DNA of 64,000 bases from a virus. The stretch's first letter is position 1. Each line of letters opens with the position of its first letter. The notes beneath the pieces were generated by a model. It saw only the letters and a list, made by a program, of their open reading frames with translations, was not told where the DNA came from and searched no databases. This document shows, piece by piece, positions 1 to 8,267 of the stretch. The stretch covers positions 16,712 to 80,711 of IMG/VR virus record IMGVR_UViG_3300025930_000141; one strand, written 5' to 3'. Both the position numbers and the translations under genes were made by a program.

Positions 1-125
1 GTCGTCTGCTTAGCATGTCTACCGGGCATCAGGATTGTTACGTTAGGATACGGTTCCATGGAAAGGCTTTTTACTTTGCCGCCCATGGCATACGGTATCA
101 GGTTATTAAGTTCTTCGAATCGCAT
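1..125 (-). CDS. Hypothetical protein, N-terminal part only
   Basis: An open frame begins with ATG at 125 (MRFEELNNLIPYAMGGKVKS) and runs off the window edge without a stop after 41 codons. It starts five bases after the stop of the preceding gene, as expected in this compact operon. Nothing in the visible part identifies a family. Confidence 0.6.
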   Translation of the reverse strand, partial: MRFEELNNLIPYAMGGKVKSLSMEPYPNVTILMPGRHAKQT

Positions 126-129
126 AATG

Positions 130-396
130 TCAATTCCATGTACTGCTAAAGCAGTTTCCTTCACACCCGGCAATCATCACAAGCAGATTGGGTCTGCCAG
201 CATAAATCGCGTTACCGTCGCTCAGGGGTCGGATTACGTCTTCTATCGCAAGCCCGAGAGCGGGGTCGGCCAGGTGTCTGGCAATATTGTAGTATGTTAC
301 CGATGCGTCGGATATATGGTTTATAATCACATTACCGAATTCTGTTCCATCTGCCGAACGCATCCATACATGGTAATGTGCCAATTTGGTTTTCAT
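130..396 (-). CDS. Hypothetical 88-aa protein
   Basis: I chose the ATG at 396 (MKTKLAHYHVWMRSADG) because it overlaps the stop of the upstream zinc-ribbon gene by four bases, the usual coupling here; the frame opens further upstream but would then overlap that gene heavily. Mixed soluble sequence with no signal peptide or membrane segment. No family recognised. Confidence 0.65.
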   Translation of the reverse strand: MKTKLAHYHVWMRSADGTEFGNVIINHISDASVTYYNIARHLADPALGLAIEDVIRPLSDGNAIYAGRPNLLVMIAGCEGNCFSSTWN

Positions 397-569
397 GCCG
401 GGACCTTGGCACCAATTTTCTCTAGGCCAGCGGCGTCCCAATCGAATACCCATCCTTGCGCGGCTAGGGCATCCTTAACTTCTGTTGCATGATGCCCACA
501 GAAGTTAAGTTCAAGGTCACCCTTGAAAACGCGCAGATAGGCTCGCTTGCGGCATCTGTCACACAACAT
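393..569 (-). CDS. DUF7455-like zinc-ribbon microprotein, 58 aa
   Basis: Starts MLCDRCRKRAY and carries a CxxC pair at residues 3-6 plus a FCGHH segment near residue 24, the arrangement of the small DUF7455 zinc-binding proteins common in actinobacteria and their phages (established family; assignment from motif only). Function unknown; the zinc site suggests a protein or nucleic-acid contact role. Coupled by overlap to the next gene. Confidence 0.65.
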   Translation of the reverse strand: MLCDRCRKRAYLRVFKGDLELNFCGHHATEVKDALAAQGWVFDWDAAGLEKIGAKVPA

Positions 570-573
570 TCTA

Positions 574-945
574 TCACACCCCTCTAGGCGGGTCAATGTC
601 CGGCGCGGCCCTGCGGGCAGCCTCATCGGCCTCTGCCTTAATCTTCTCTAATGCGATTAGATATTCAGTATTAAGTGTAGCATATTTGTCTCTGAGGTCG
701 TAATAGTCTTTACGCCATTTATCAACTTCGCTTTCGAGAGCCTTTACTTCTTCTCTAAGAGCAACAATTTCGATGCGCAATTCGTTTCTGATATTGGCCG
801 CTTCATCAATTCTAACCTTGGAGCGGCCAAGCCATACCTCCAATAGTTTTAGTCCGGTACCACCCAGGATGGTACCGATGAGCGCTAACCATGCCGGGTC
901 CACATGGATTGCCAGGGCTACGGGTATGAATATTAATACGGTCAT
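574..945 (-). CDS. Membrane-anchored coiled-coil protein, 123 aa
   Basis: One or two hydrophobic segments in residues 1-35 (MTVLIFIPVALAIHV, then WLALIGTILGG) precede a long heptad-rich stretch (residues about 50-110, rich in E, K, L and R). The gene overlaps the stop of the upstream four-helix membrane protein by four bases. The pair resembles phage lysis or membrane accessory pairs (holin plus spanin-like or chaperone), but no diagnostic motif is present, so the role is open. Confidence 0.7.
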   Translation of the reverse strand: MTVLIFIPVALAIHVDPAWLALIGTILGGTGLKLLEVWLGRSKVRIDEAANIRNELRIEIVALREEVKALESEVDKWRKDYYDLRDKYATLNTEYLIALEKIKAEADEAARRAAPDIDPPRGV

Positions 946-1352
946 GCTTGACCCCGCTTAACAGCAGACCGTAGCACCAGGCATATCAGGCCCAGCGTTA
1001 GCGGAGCGAGCCATTGCAGCGGTATAGGACCAGCCACAATGAAGATAGCAATTACCTGATATAGTCTCGCCAAGAACAGCAGAAAGAACCCTGCCGAGCG
1101 GAACTGAGTCAGATTTCTATACAACCCGTAAAGGATTAGTATGGCCCCCACAGCCAGTACCGCCGCCCATAGCCAGGACATGGCCGCGCTCGTCAAAACC
1201 ATTGTAAGCGGGGTAGGGTGAATCGCCCTACCAATAGCATATAGTGGGGTAAAAAAGTATGCAGCACTGATTAGACTAGTCACGGCTATGACTGTTTCAA
1301 GCAATCGTAGCGGTGTACTATGAAATGTTCTAAATACTCCTGTGCCCTTCAT
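942..1352 (-). CDS. Integral membrane protein, about four transmembrane helices, 136 aa
   Basis: Hydrophobic segments lie around residues 20-40, 48-72, 88-108 and 112-130, with a basic C-terminus (RSAVKRGQA). Coupled to the coiled-coil membrane protein downstream. Holin-like topology is possible, but a separate r1t-type holin is encoded at 60615-60848, so I do not call it a holin. Confidence 0.7.
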   Translation of the reverse strand: MKGTGVFRTFHSTPLRLLETVIAVTSLISAAYFFTPLYAIGRAIHPTPLTMVLTSAAMSWLWAAVLAVGAILILYGLYRNLTQFRSAGFFLLFLARLYQVIAIFIVAGPIPLQWLAPLTLGLICLVLRSAVKRGQA

Positions 1353-1390
1353 ATCCCCAATTTTAAACTACTACGGGCTCTAATGCGAAG

Positions 1391-1651
1391 TTATGTTTTA
1401 ACTAAGTCGGCGGCTAGAATATCTGGTCCCCAATAAGCGTGCTTCAAAAGGTATTGGTCTACCGCTTGGATGCCGTCGCGGCGTCCAACCAGTATAACTA
1501 ACCAACGAGGTTCCTTTTTGCCAATCATACAGGCACCGCACACAAACATTTCTAAGTCCGGTTTAAGTGCTGACTTACGACGGTGTAATTGTGCTTTGTG
1601 CTTCTGACAAACTGTGCAGGTCATTGTTACCTGCCCCGTGGTTTCAGTCAT
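1391..1651 (-). CDS. Zinc-finger protein with two CxxC pairs, 86 aa
   Basis: CTVCQKH near the start and CGACM about 35 residues later form a four-cysteine zinc site, followed by a conserved-looking EPRWLVILVGRRDG block. I prefer the ATG at 1651, next to the stop of the upstream 56-aa gene, over the longer open frame from 1690, which would overlap that gene. Function unknown. Confidence 0.65.
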   Translation of the reverse strand: MTETTGQVTMTCTVCQKHKAQLHRRKSALKPDLEMFVCGACMIGKKEPRWLVILVGRRDGIQAVDQYLLKHAYWGPDILAADLVKT

Positions 1652-1814
1652 CGTCGTGGTCATCGTCTCCAACAATTTCGTATTCGTCATTTTCCAATTC
1701 TAGTTCAAAGCGCTGTCCCTCTTCGTCCCAATAGACGACGGAGTAAAAAGCGTTACGTTGAGAAAGTATAGCATACCTATGGTATGCGGGCAACCACACA
1801 ACTGTTTTAGGCAC
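1644..1814 (-). CDS. Small acidic protein, 56 aa, GTG start
   Basis: The frame starts with GTG at 1814 (MPKTVVWLPAYHRYAILS) behind an AGGAGAG ribosome-binding site and ends in a run of aspartates (VGDDDHDDD). The start overlaps the stop of the upstream gene, and the end overlaps the start of the downstream zinc-finger gene. The acidic tail is typical of small phage inhibitors or DNA mimics, but this is only a compositional hint. Confidence 0.6.
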   Translation of the reverse strand: MPKTVVWLPAYHRYAILSQRNAFYSVVYWDEEGQRFELELENDEYEIVGDDDHDDD

Positions 1815-2076
1815 TGTCTCTCCTAGAGGGTTTCACCACCGGCCTGATTGGAATACCGTTCTTATTCAATTCTGCCAGGCCCATGAGCAGAACTTTTAGT
1901 TGTTCCTTTGCGTCACCACTGAATGAATCAATGTTGTCCTGGAACATTACAAACGTCAACGTTTGGTCATTCTCGTACACATCATAGTCAAAACCTCTGG
2001 GCCAGGGGCGGGTACGAATGTAATCACCCACAAGGTCATATAACGAAGGTGGCCCACCACTATATAAACTAGCCAA
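1807..2076 (-). CDS. Hypothetical 89-aa protein
   Basis: Begins MASLYSGGPPSLYDLVGDY and overlaps the stop of the WhiB gene by eight bases, so it is probably co-translated with it. Soluble, mixed-charge sequence with no recognised domain. Confidence 0.65.
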   Translation of the reverse strand: MASLYSGGPPSLYDLVGDYIRTRPWPRGFDYDVYENDQTLTFVMFQDNIDSFSGDAKEQLKVLLMGLAELNKNGIPIRPVVKPSRRDSA

Positions 2077-2356
2077 TGTCTGCCCTAATCTGCTTCCAGA
2101 TATCTGGTGTTTTATGCTCGTTCTTCTGTGGGTCTATCTTCCCATTATTCAAGAACACTCCACCCCATGTTCCATATTCCCCGCCCTCGACCCCGGCCTG
2201 ATAGCACAGGGCTCTCACAGGACAGGATAAACATATTGAATCGGCTACCTTAGCCGTGCGAGGGTCGGTCTCGTATTCCTCAAACCACATGCCGGGGGTG
2301 AAGTGCTGGCACAGGGAGTAATCTTGCCAACGTACCTCTGTTGGCTCATCTGACAT
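2069..2356 (-). CDS. whiB: WhiB-family iron-sulfur transcription regulator
   Basis: The four WhiB cysteines are present at residues 16, 42, 45 and 51 (CLSCPVRALC), followed by a GTWGG turn at residues 62-66. These are the [4Fe-4S] ligands and the G[V/I]WGG signature of the family. WhiB proteins bind the primary sigma factor (SigA/HrdB) and redirect or inhibit host transcription. At 95 aa it has the usual length; the normal basic AT-hook tail is short. Restricted to actinobacteria and their phages, it is strong evidence for host type. Lies in a run of small early-type genes. Confidence 0.92.
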   Translation of the reverse strand: MSDEPTEVRWQDYSLCQHFTPGMWFEEYETDPRTAKVADSICLSCPVRALCYQAGVEGGEYGTWGGVFLNNGKIDPQKNEHKTPDIWKQIRADIG

Positions 2357-2567
2357 TTCGCTTATCTACTTTCCAGGTTCCGTCGTCGCCCACCGGGAAC
2401 CGGTTGGCGTATCCCCACTTGCCATTACGGTAGATACCCTTCTTCGAATAAATAGCCTTGGCTTGAGGGTTAAAGAAAACAATGGTGTACCCGTCCCAAA
2501 AGGCGTCAACTCCACGAGCGCGCTGGGTACGAACGAGGCGGTGCGCCTCACTAATGTTCAACTGCAT
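2346..2567 (-). CDS. Hypothetical 73-aa protein upstream of whiB
   Basis: MQLNISEAHRLVRTQRARG, then an FWDGYTIVFFNPQAKA segment and a basic tail (KVDKRNVR). Overlaps whiB by eleven bases. First gene after a strong hairpin at 2609-2640. No family recognised. Confidence 0.65.
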   Translation of the reverse strand: MQLNISEAHRLVRTQRARGVDAFWDGYTIVFFNPQAKAIYSKKGIYRNGKWGYANRFPVGDDGTWKVDKRNVR

Positions 2568-2608
2568 GACATAGCCTTTCCAGTTATAGTCATTCTAGGC
2601 GGGGATGC

Positions 2609-2640
2609 GGGAGGGACGGTAACAAGTTACCGTCCCTCCC
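2609..2640 (-). terminator. Perfect 15-bp hairpin, probable terminator
   Basis: Fifteen paired bases (GGGAGGGACGGTAAC and its complement) around a two-base centre lie just after the stop of the 2663-2965 gene. No U-run follows, so termination may be incomplete, or the stem may protect the 3' end of an abundant transcript. Confidence 0.7.
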
Positions 2641-2662
2641 TATGTTTGGTGCTACGCGATTA

Positions 2663-2965
2663 TCAGGCGGATGAGCCTGAGCCAGCGGCTCCACTTACAG
2701 TACGCATAAATGATGCGTCCTTGAAGTCGTTAGGCTGGTCACGCGCATTCTTGCGAGCCAACGATTCAACATCGGAACGTGCTGCGTATGCGTCCAGAGC
2801 AACATCATAGTTAATGAAAGAAGCCCGTAGTACGCCAGCGGCAGCGGCGTGCGCGGCGTTTTCAACGTCGTTGGCCTCAGGACCGAGGCCCTGTAGGTTA
2901 TCGCTAGCAGTCTTGGCGGTACCACGACCACCAACGACCATTGCGTCCAAATCTGACTGTGCCAT
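2663..2965 (-). CDS. Ala/Ser-rich small protein, 100 aa, expressed as its own unit
   Basis: Preceded by a strong GGAGG ribosome-binding site and its own promoter (3016-3044) and followed by a perfect hairpin, so it is probably highly expressed alone. The sequence is rich in Ala, Asp and Ser (MAQSDLDAMVVGGRGTAK), with a GSGSSA tail, looking like a small virion or decoration protein. No family recognised. Confidence 0.7.
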   Translation of the reverse strand: MAQSDLDAMVVGGRGTAKTASDNLQGLGPEANDVENAAHAAAAGVLRASFINYDVALDAYAARSDVESLARKNARDQPNDFKDASFMRTVSGAAGSGSSA

Positions 2966-3015
2966 ATTGTTTACCTCCCAGTTGTACTAGAATATGCTCT
3001 GTCACGAACAATACC

Positions 3016-3044
3016 ATAGTATCTTGAGAGACATTTAATGTCAA
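3016..3044 (-). promoter_or_regulatory. Promoter, TTGACA-17-TACTAT
   Basis: -35 TTGACA at 3039-3044 and -10 TACTAT at 3016-3021 with a 17-base spacer. Overlaps the end of the phosphoesterase gene and serves the 100-aa gene at 2663-2965. Confidence 0.8.
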
Positions 3045-3853
3045 ATCAGATTGTGCAATAAGATACTGGTCCATTCAACCTTACCGGTTTTCAGGTCCAG
3101 CACCATGGCCGACCACATGTCATCGTTGCACTCAAGTCCGTAGGTGTAAACCCAGTGCGGGTCACCGTCCCGAGGAACGAGGTTTCCCCACTCGTACTTT
3201 TCATGCATGTGACCGTGGAAGTGGAAGTCCGGCCTAATACCGTCAATAACCCGGTCGACACGCTGCCGGTGAATCTGGCTGTCGATATCGGGCTTAAGCC
3301 GGTGACCGAACGGAGTGCGATTGGAGCAGTCGTGGGTTAGCAGGTAATCCACGTGAACACCATTACCGAACCGGGTAGCCAGAAGGGCGTCTACCTCAGC
3401 GTCGGTTAGTTGCTCGTCAGGGCTCCAAATACGCTTACCCTTGGTGCGCCGGTACTCTTCCCTGTAGTCCCTGTCAATTGACACGGCACCACCGGCCACC
3501 ACGAATTGTTTGCCGCCCCACATGAAGTCGTGGACCCGTGGAGACAGCAGCACATTGGAGGCGACGTATGCCCAGCCGTGAGCCTTAACAGGCCCGTGCT
3601 CGACAACGGCGTTCCACCACTCGTAGTTTTCGTGGTTACCAGGAATGGCAAAGACCTGGACATTATTGGCCTTAGCGTAATCGTTAATCTCTTCGATAAA
3701 CTTTAGGCCCTCCATGCCCCACCACAGACCGAAGTCACCGAGCACAACAATGCGCTCGATGCCACCAATCCGCTTTGCCACGTCAATCTTACGCTTAACA
3801 GTTAGGGCGTCTCCATGAGTGTCACCCACGAGCATGACCTTAATTAGACTCAC
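3041..3853 (-). CDS. Calcineurin-like metallophosphoesterase, 270 aa
   Basis: All metal-binding motifs are visible in order: GDTHGD (residues 10-15), GDFG (39-42), GNHE (72-75), TH (173-174) and GHMH (214-217). These coordinate two metal ions for phosphoester hydrolysis. Substrate is not evident; phage members of this group act on nucleic acids, cyclic nucleotides or nucleotides. It follows an endonuclease VII-like gene with a four-base overlap. Two other phosphoesterases of this fold occur at 11443 and 60911 but are only distantly similar. Confidence 0.88.
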   Translation of the reverse strand: MSLIKVMLVGDTHGDALTVKRKIDVAKRIGGIERIVVLGDFGLWWGMEGLKFIEEINDYAKANNVQVFAIPGNHENYEWWNAVVEHGPVKAHGWAYVASNVLLSPRVHDFMWGGKQFVVAGGAVSIDRDYREEYRRTKGKRIWSPDEQLTDAEVDALLATRFGNGVHVDYLLTHDCSNRTPFGHRLKPDIDSQIHRQRVDRVIDGIRPDFHFHGHMHEKYEWGNLVPRDGDPHWVYTYGLECNDDMWSAMVLDLKTGKVEWTSILLHNLI

Positions 3854-4254
3854 CCCCTAAGGTAATTGATTGCTTTGTCCAACAGGTCAACAGAGTCTCG
3901 GAATTGTCCGAGCCCCCAATTACACGATTTACACAGCAGTCCCCGAACCTTGCGCGTCTCATGGCAATGGTCTAGGTGTGCTGTCAGGTAGTCTAGCGGA
4001 GCGGAACAGATTGCGCAAGCATGAGATTGTGCGTCAAGCATTCTGTTTACATCTTCTCGCGCGACACCGTATTTGTATTTTCTATTCGCAGATACTCTAA
4101 TTTCGGCTAGACGTGAGGGATTACTTGCGTATCTTGATTTGAACTTTAATAAGACACACGACTTACAATCTCCCCGCCGTCTTCCGACACTCTTGTCCGC
4201 AAAATCAAATTCTGTCTCGGGCTTTTCTAAATGGCAATAAGTACACTTCTTCAT
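3850..4254 (-). CDS. Recombination endonuclease VII-type HNH nuclease, 134 aa
   Basis: Two N-terminal CxxC pairs (CTYC, CKSC), a second zinc pair (CAIC ... CKSC) and the DHCHETRKVRGLLC core with NWGLGQF match the endonuclease VII / HNH fold. Such enzymes cleave branched DNA or act as homing endonucleases. The ATG at 4254 lies six bases after a TACAAT -10 box (4261-4266), so the transcript is probably leaderless; the open frame upstream is not needed. A close relative is at 43242-43655. Confidence 0.87.
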   Translation of the reverse strand: MKKCTYCHLEKPETEFDFADKSVGRRRGDCKSCVLLKFKSRYASNPSRLAEIRVSANRKYKYGVAREDVNRMLDAQSHACAICSAPLDYLTAHLDHCHETRKVRGLLCKSCNWGLGQFRDSVDLLDKAINYLRG

Positions 4255-4287
4255 ATGAGAATTGTACCACAGCAATCTTCACAAACC

Positions 4288-4629
4288 TTAGTGGTTGAGT
4301 TGGCGGTCCAGAATTCTGTTCTCTTGTTCAAGTATCTTGGCAACCTGTAGCCGGTGCTCGGCTTCGGCAATCTCCCGCTGTCTGCGCTTAAGGTCCTTGT
4401 CCTCACGCTTCGGCAACTTGAACTTTAATCCCAGGTCACCTCGACAAGTCATAACTGCTAAAACGATTGGAAGAATCACCGGCCAGGCCAGACAAGTAAG
4501 TCCGGCAGCAGGTTCGGGCTCAAACATGCCGCAGCGACGACCATATGAGGCCATTACTTGATATGAAACTCCGGTCATAGCCAGATACAGCATAGAAGAG
4601 AATATCCAGATGAATGCCACCAGCATCAT
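4288..4629 (-). CDS. Membrane protein with cytoplasmic coiled coil, 113 aa
   Basis: Two hydrophobic segments (residues about 2-25 and 43-62) are followed by a charged helix (KREDKDLKRRQREIAEAEHR) likely to form a coiled coil. No family recognised. Confidence 0.65.
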   Translation of the reverse strand: MMLVAFIWIFSSMLYLAMTGVSYQVMASYGRRCGMFEPEPAAGLTCLAWPVILPIVLAVMTCRGDLGLKFKLPKREDKDLKRRQREIAEAEHRLQVAKILEQENRILDRQLNH

Positions 4630-4635
4630 GTGCTC

Positions 4636-5178
4636 CTACAGTACGAATTTATCGGTGAACTTATCGGCCAGACTGTACTTGAGACAGTCCTTTGCTGGAA
4701 CGAACCAGCCGTCGTCCAGGATTTCCTGGTCAATGTTTGGAATATTAGCGTATTTCTTGTAGTGTGCGACCGTTGACTTAAAGTAACGGTCCTTCCACTT
4801 ACGATACCGCTCGACCTGTTGCGGTGTGGACTCAAACGAAGCAATCTGTCCATAGTGGATAAGATGCTCTGCATTACGTCCGATGTACCGCTCGCCAGGC
4901 GAGCCGGTAATAGCAAGAATAGAACCAGCACTGAACGCCATATTGGGAACAATAGTTCGCACTATAACTCCGTTGGCCTTTGCTAGTTCTACCAGTTCTA
5001 CCAAGTGTCCTACCAAGTGAGCATAACCACCCATGGAATTAATCCACAGGTCAATATACCCCTCGGCGTGCTCGGCTTGCTTATTGATTTCTCTTGTGAA
5101 GGGAACAACAATTGACGCCTCTAGTTCGTCGTCAAAGTCCCCGATGAAAAAGGTGTTACCCTTATGACTTCCAGGCAT
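4636..5178 (-). CDS. ClpP-like serine protease, 180 aa
   Basis: Shows the ClpP/crotonase fold signatures: INSMGG (residues 46-51, oxyanion region), NMAFSAGS (79-86) with the candidate nucleophile Ser83, and EHLIHYG with candidate His108. Length fits a single ClpP-type domain. Phages use such proteases for capsid maturation or for host protein turnover; distance from the structural genes argues for the latter, but this is inference. Confidence 0.82.
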   Translation of the reverse strand: MPGSHKGNTFFIGDFDDELEASIVVPFTREINKQAEHAEGYIDLWINSMGGYAHLVGHLVELVELAKANGVIVRTIVPNMAFSAGSILAITGSPGERYIGRNAEHLIHYGQIASFESTPQQVERYRKWKDRYFKSTVAHYKKYANIPNIDQEILDDGWFVPAKDCLKYSLADKFTDKFVL

Positions 5179-5181
5179 GTA

Positions 5182-5367
5182 TTACTTTTCTGTTTTGTCA
5201 GCGGGGTCTAGATTGTGGTCCTTCATGATGCGCTGTACATCTTCTAAATCCTTGGACCGCTGACCCTTAGCGTGGAGTAGGCAGGCTAAAATCACTGCCT
5301 CTCCATAGTGCATTAATTCTTCGTCTCGTATGTAGGCTATCTGGTTCATACGCCAACCATTGTTCAT
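5182..5367 (-). CDS. Hypothetical 61-aa protein, leaderless candidate
   Basis: The ATG at 5367 (MNNGWRMNQIAYIRDEELMH) is seven bases after a TACAAT -10 box, fitting a leaderless message; MNQ at 5349 is the alternative start. C-terminal part is charged (DLEDVQRIMKDHNLDPADK). No family recognised. Confidence 0.6.
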   Translation of the reverse strand: MNNGWRMNQIAYIRDEELMHYGEAVILACLLHAKGQRSKDLEDVQRIMKDHNLDPADKTEK

Positions 5368-5374
5368 GTCAACC

Positions 5375-5412
5375 ATTGTAGCAGAGCCGGGGTGGGTCTG
5401 TCCACCCCGGCT
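5375..5412 (-). promoter_or_regulatory. Terminator hairpin fused to a promoter
   Basis: An 11-bp hairpin (5385-5412, AGCCGGGGTGG arms) ends the rIIB transcript, and a TACAAT -10 box (5375-5380) with a TGGACA -35-like element 18 bases upstream is built into the same DNA. The stem overlaps the promoter spacer. Confidence 0.6.
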
Positions 5413-5419
5413 TTGCCGG

Positions 5420-6292
5420 TCAGCCGAACGGAGTATAGCCAGCCGGGACCGCCGCAGCAGCCTTGGCCTTAGTCTTATCCATGCTGAATACAATTGGCCC
5501 GTCGTCAGGCTTGGTTACTACCGCTAAGACCTCAAGGCGGCAGCACCGCATCTTGCGGCTGTCGTCGTTAGGGATAGAAACCACGTCGCGTGGGTTAACA
5601 CGAACCTTGACCTTAACGTTACCGCTGAATCCCTGTGCGAAGGTCCAGTCGCCCACGTGCAGTCCGGTCGAACAACCCTTATTGTGGTTGTCGTCACATT
5701 CCTTACGAGGCATGGTGACCACCGAGCCGACCGGGTACCTAACGTAGTCGTTAACTACCTCTACGCCGTCCACAAAAGCGTGGCCTTGGTGAGTCGAGCG
5801 GTAGACAGGGTTTTGCGGGTCAGTGTTGTCTGAATAAACAGACTTATACCCGATGATATAGCCCTCGTCGTCAATGGCGAATTCGTGCTTAGCCAGCCAG
5901 CGGTGCAAAGCCTCGCGGCTGTGAGCGCTCGGGTTGGTTTCTACCAATTCCCAGAACTTGACAATTGGCGAATAGTCGTCGGTGCCAGTCTTGATTACTC
6001 GTACTAGGTGGTCCGCGAGCGGACCGGTACGAACCTCTCCGTCGAAACGGATAAGTCCGTGGTCATAGGTGAAGCGCTCTGAGAGCACCATCAACTTAGC
6101 GGCTGCCGCACCGATTGGGTCAAACAGGTCGAACACCGACTTATCGTTGTTCTTTAGCAATTCTACAATCCGGTCCCAGTTAGGGTGGTTTGAGTCTGCC
6201 TGGTGCAGCGGCGAATCTGAATCAGGGTCAAGGGCGACTACAGAGTCAACCTTGTCTCCCCGATTAAAGATAAAGGAAATCTTTTCAGACAT
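5420..6292 (-). CDS. rIIB: RIIB-like protein, 290 aa
   Basis: Lies directly downstream of the GHKL-ATPase RIIA gene and overlaps its stop, as in T4-type rIIA-rIIB operons. It contains the long conserved block from ALHRWLAKHEFAIDDEGYI through CSTGLHVGDWTFAQ and VNPRDVVSIP typical of phage RIIB proteins. I chose ATG 6292 (MSEKISFIF), preceded by AAGGAAGGA, over the longer frame from 6376. RII proteins are membrane-associated and associated with lysis inhibition and resistance to exclusion by prophages in T4; the role in actinophages is not established. Confidence 0.85.
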   Translation of the reverse strand: MSEKISFIFNRGDKVDSVVALDPDSDSPLHQADSNHPNWDRIVELLKNNDKSVFDLFDPIGAAAAKLMVLSERFTYDHGLIRFDGEVRTGPLADHLVRVIKTGTDDYSPIVKFWELVETNPSAHSREALHRWLAKHEFAIDDEGYIIGYKSVYSDNTDPQNPVYRSTHQGHAFVDGVEVVNDYVRYPVGSVVTMPRKECDDNHNKGCSTGLHVGDWTFAQGFSGNVKVKVRVNPRDVVSIPNDDSRKMRCCRLEVLAVVTKPDDGPIVFSMDKTKAKAAAAVPAGYTPFG

Positions 6293-8264
6293 TTCCTTCC
6301 TTTCTTGCTGCAATGGCAGCGTATTTTGCATTAATATAAATGTAAAGGTCTTCGGTATGACGAGCCCATCGGCCATAATTAATGCCGCTGAGTCCGTATT
6401 CTATGATGGGATACCGCTTCTCAACCTCGGTATACTCGGTATGAGATTCCAGTACCTTGAACTTAAGCCCCAACATCGAGGCCCGCTGTAGGTTCTTATC
6501 ATACCCGTCAGGCTTGACGATATCCGTTCTCTTGGATATCCTAATTAGGCGCTTAAAGTCCGGGTCATCAATCTTGGTTTCGTCATACTTGGCAAGCACA
6601 CGACGTTGACTCACGTCTAGACCGAAGTATTCTTTCTGCTCCCCATTGTACATGGATTCGCCGTCCAAGTCAACCTGTGTCTTGAAGTGTTGTATGATAT
6701 GGGTGGCATTGGGAAATGCCTTGGTGAAGGTATTGATTCGGTTATACGGAACAATTACCACGGAGTTGTCAAGGCCGAATTCAGCGGTAATTCTGTGCCA
6801 GTCACCGCGTCGCTCCCATTGCTTGATTTCGTCAAGGTGAGCCCAATACTTAGCCTTCTTTAATGGCTTTCCATATACCCGGCTGCCGTCAGGCTTGAAC
6901 AGGTCCCAGGACCCCTTGATGCGTCCAGCAGCACGAGCCACACGGGCAGGGGGCGGCGTCTGAGCCTTTAGGTCGTCCCAGGAAATTACCAGCGAGGGGT
7001 CAACCCACTCTGAATTCCACGAGGCGTCAGAGGTCGCGTAGACGACGTTGGGGAGCCTGCCTGTGGCCGGTCCATACTTGGTCAGCGCCCATGACTTGAG
7101 GCGTTCCTTTTGGTAAGAGCCAATAGAGTTTACTCCGGTGACAACCATAAAGTCCGAGTCCAGGTCAATGTGGCTCTTATGACGATGCTTGCCAATTTGC
7201 TCTACAGGATACCGGCGATAGTGCGTCTTCCACTCGTAGCCCTCAAACTCCAATTCGCCAGGAATCTTTTCACCCTTATAGGGAATGCGAACGCGGAGCA
7301 GGTTATACCACTTGCGAGAGAACTTCAACGCCTCCCACTTTGTCTTTGCGTGACCGACTTCCTTCTCGGCCAGGTTGCGGCGCTCAGTAATGTAACCATC
7401 CACAATAGTCTGAATAGTCTTCGTGGTCAGGTCGGTGTACTTAAGCGCTTCACGGGCCGGAACGAACTCTACGTCGCCAATGTTGACATAGGCAACAAAT
7501 GGCACATATGAGTCGTGGCTCGGGAATAGGCTGGACGGGTTGTTGACCGGATAAGGAACATTACCCATAACCACATAAGAGTCGCGGTCCACGGTATTGC
7601 GATAAAGATTCTTGCCCAGTTTGTTATCCTTATTGATGAAAGGATTCTCGACGGGACCACCATTGATGGTTACCGTTCCTTCCTCCCAGAACTTGTAAAA
7701 CCGGTAGGCGATGCGGTTAAACTCATCAACGTTTGAAACCGGAACCTCAACGGATACCCCGTCGCGCTCGTCGGTGACCCGAGAGATTACTTCCTTCAAG
7801 ACCATGCGACCATCGTCCTTGCGGGTGATGACCGCGTAAACCTTTTGGCCGTCCTTGACCGAGGTAACCGTGAACGAGTTTGTGTAGGCCAGAGCCGACT
7901 TACAACCATAACCCAGCAGACCGTTGGTGTCCTTGCTGGCGCGCTTATTGGACTTACCGAAAGAGGTGTAAAGTTCCTTCAACTCAGTTGAGGTTAGCCC
8001 GACACCGTGGTCGGTGACCCTAAAGAATGGGTGCAGGTCATCGGGGCTGGGCAGCGTCACATCAATAGGGTCTGTAATGCCTGCCATGATGTGGGAGTCC
8101 ATAGCATTTGTGCTATATTCTCTGATTACCGCCAGTGAGCGGTTGGAGTAAAGGTCCGACAGTGAATCCATGATAAGATGGAACGCTGTCGGGTCAATCG
8201 TAAACTCTACCTCTTCGCCGGGTAGGGTATCAATAACTTCGCCCTGGTGCTTGACCGGAATCAA
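6285..8264 (-). CDS. rIIA: RIIA-like GHKL ATPase, 659 aa
   Basis: The N-terminal domain has the Bergerat ATP-binding motifs: EYSTNAMDSH (N-box, residues about 49-58), DHGVGLT (G1, about 83-89) and a GLLGYGCKSALAY lid/G2 segment (about 112-124). A long C-terminal region of unknown fold follows, as in T4 RIIA. Partner is the downstream RIIB. RBS and ATG at 8264 are well placed after the preceding membrane-protein gene. Confidence 0.87.
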   Translation of the reverse strand: MIPVKHQGEVIDTLPGEEVEFTIDPTAFHLIMDSLSDLYSNRSLAVIREYSTNAMDSHIMAGITDPIDVTLPSPDDLHPFFRVTDHGVGLTSTELKELYTSFGKSNKRASKDTNGLLGYGCKSALAYTNSFTVTSVKDGQKVYAVITRKDDGRMVLKEVISRVTDERDGVSVEVPVSNVDEFNRIAYRFYKFWEEGTVTINGGPVENPFINKDNKLGKNLYRNTVDRDSYVVMGNVPYPVNNPSSLFPSHDSYVPFVAYVNIGDVEFVPAREALKYTDLTTKTIQTIVDGYITERRNLAEKEVGHAKTKWEALKFSRKWYNLLRVRIPYKGEKIPGELEFEGYEWKTHYRRYPVEQIGKHRHKSHIDLDSDFMVVTGVNSIGSYQKERLKSWALTKYGPATGRLPNVVYATSDASWNSEWVDPSLVISWDDLKAQTPPPARVARAAGRIKGSWDLFKPDGSRVYGKPLKKAKYWAHLDEIKQWERRGDWHRITAEFGLDNSVVIVPYNRINTFTKAFPNATHIIQHFKTQVDLDGESMYNGEQKEYFGLDVSQRRVLAKYDETKIDDPDFKRLIRISKRTDIVKPDGYDKNLQRASMLGLKFKVLESHTEYTEVEKRYPIIEYGLSGINYGRWARHTEDLYIYINAKYAAIAARKEGNV

Positions 8265-8267
8265 AGT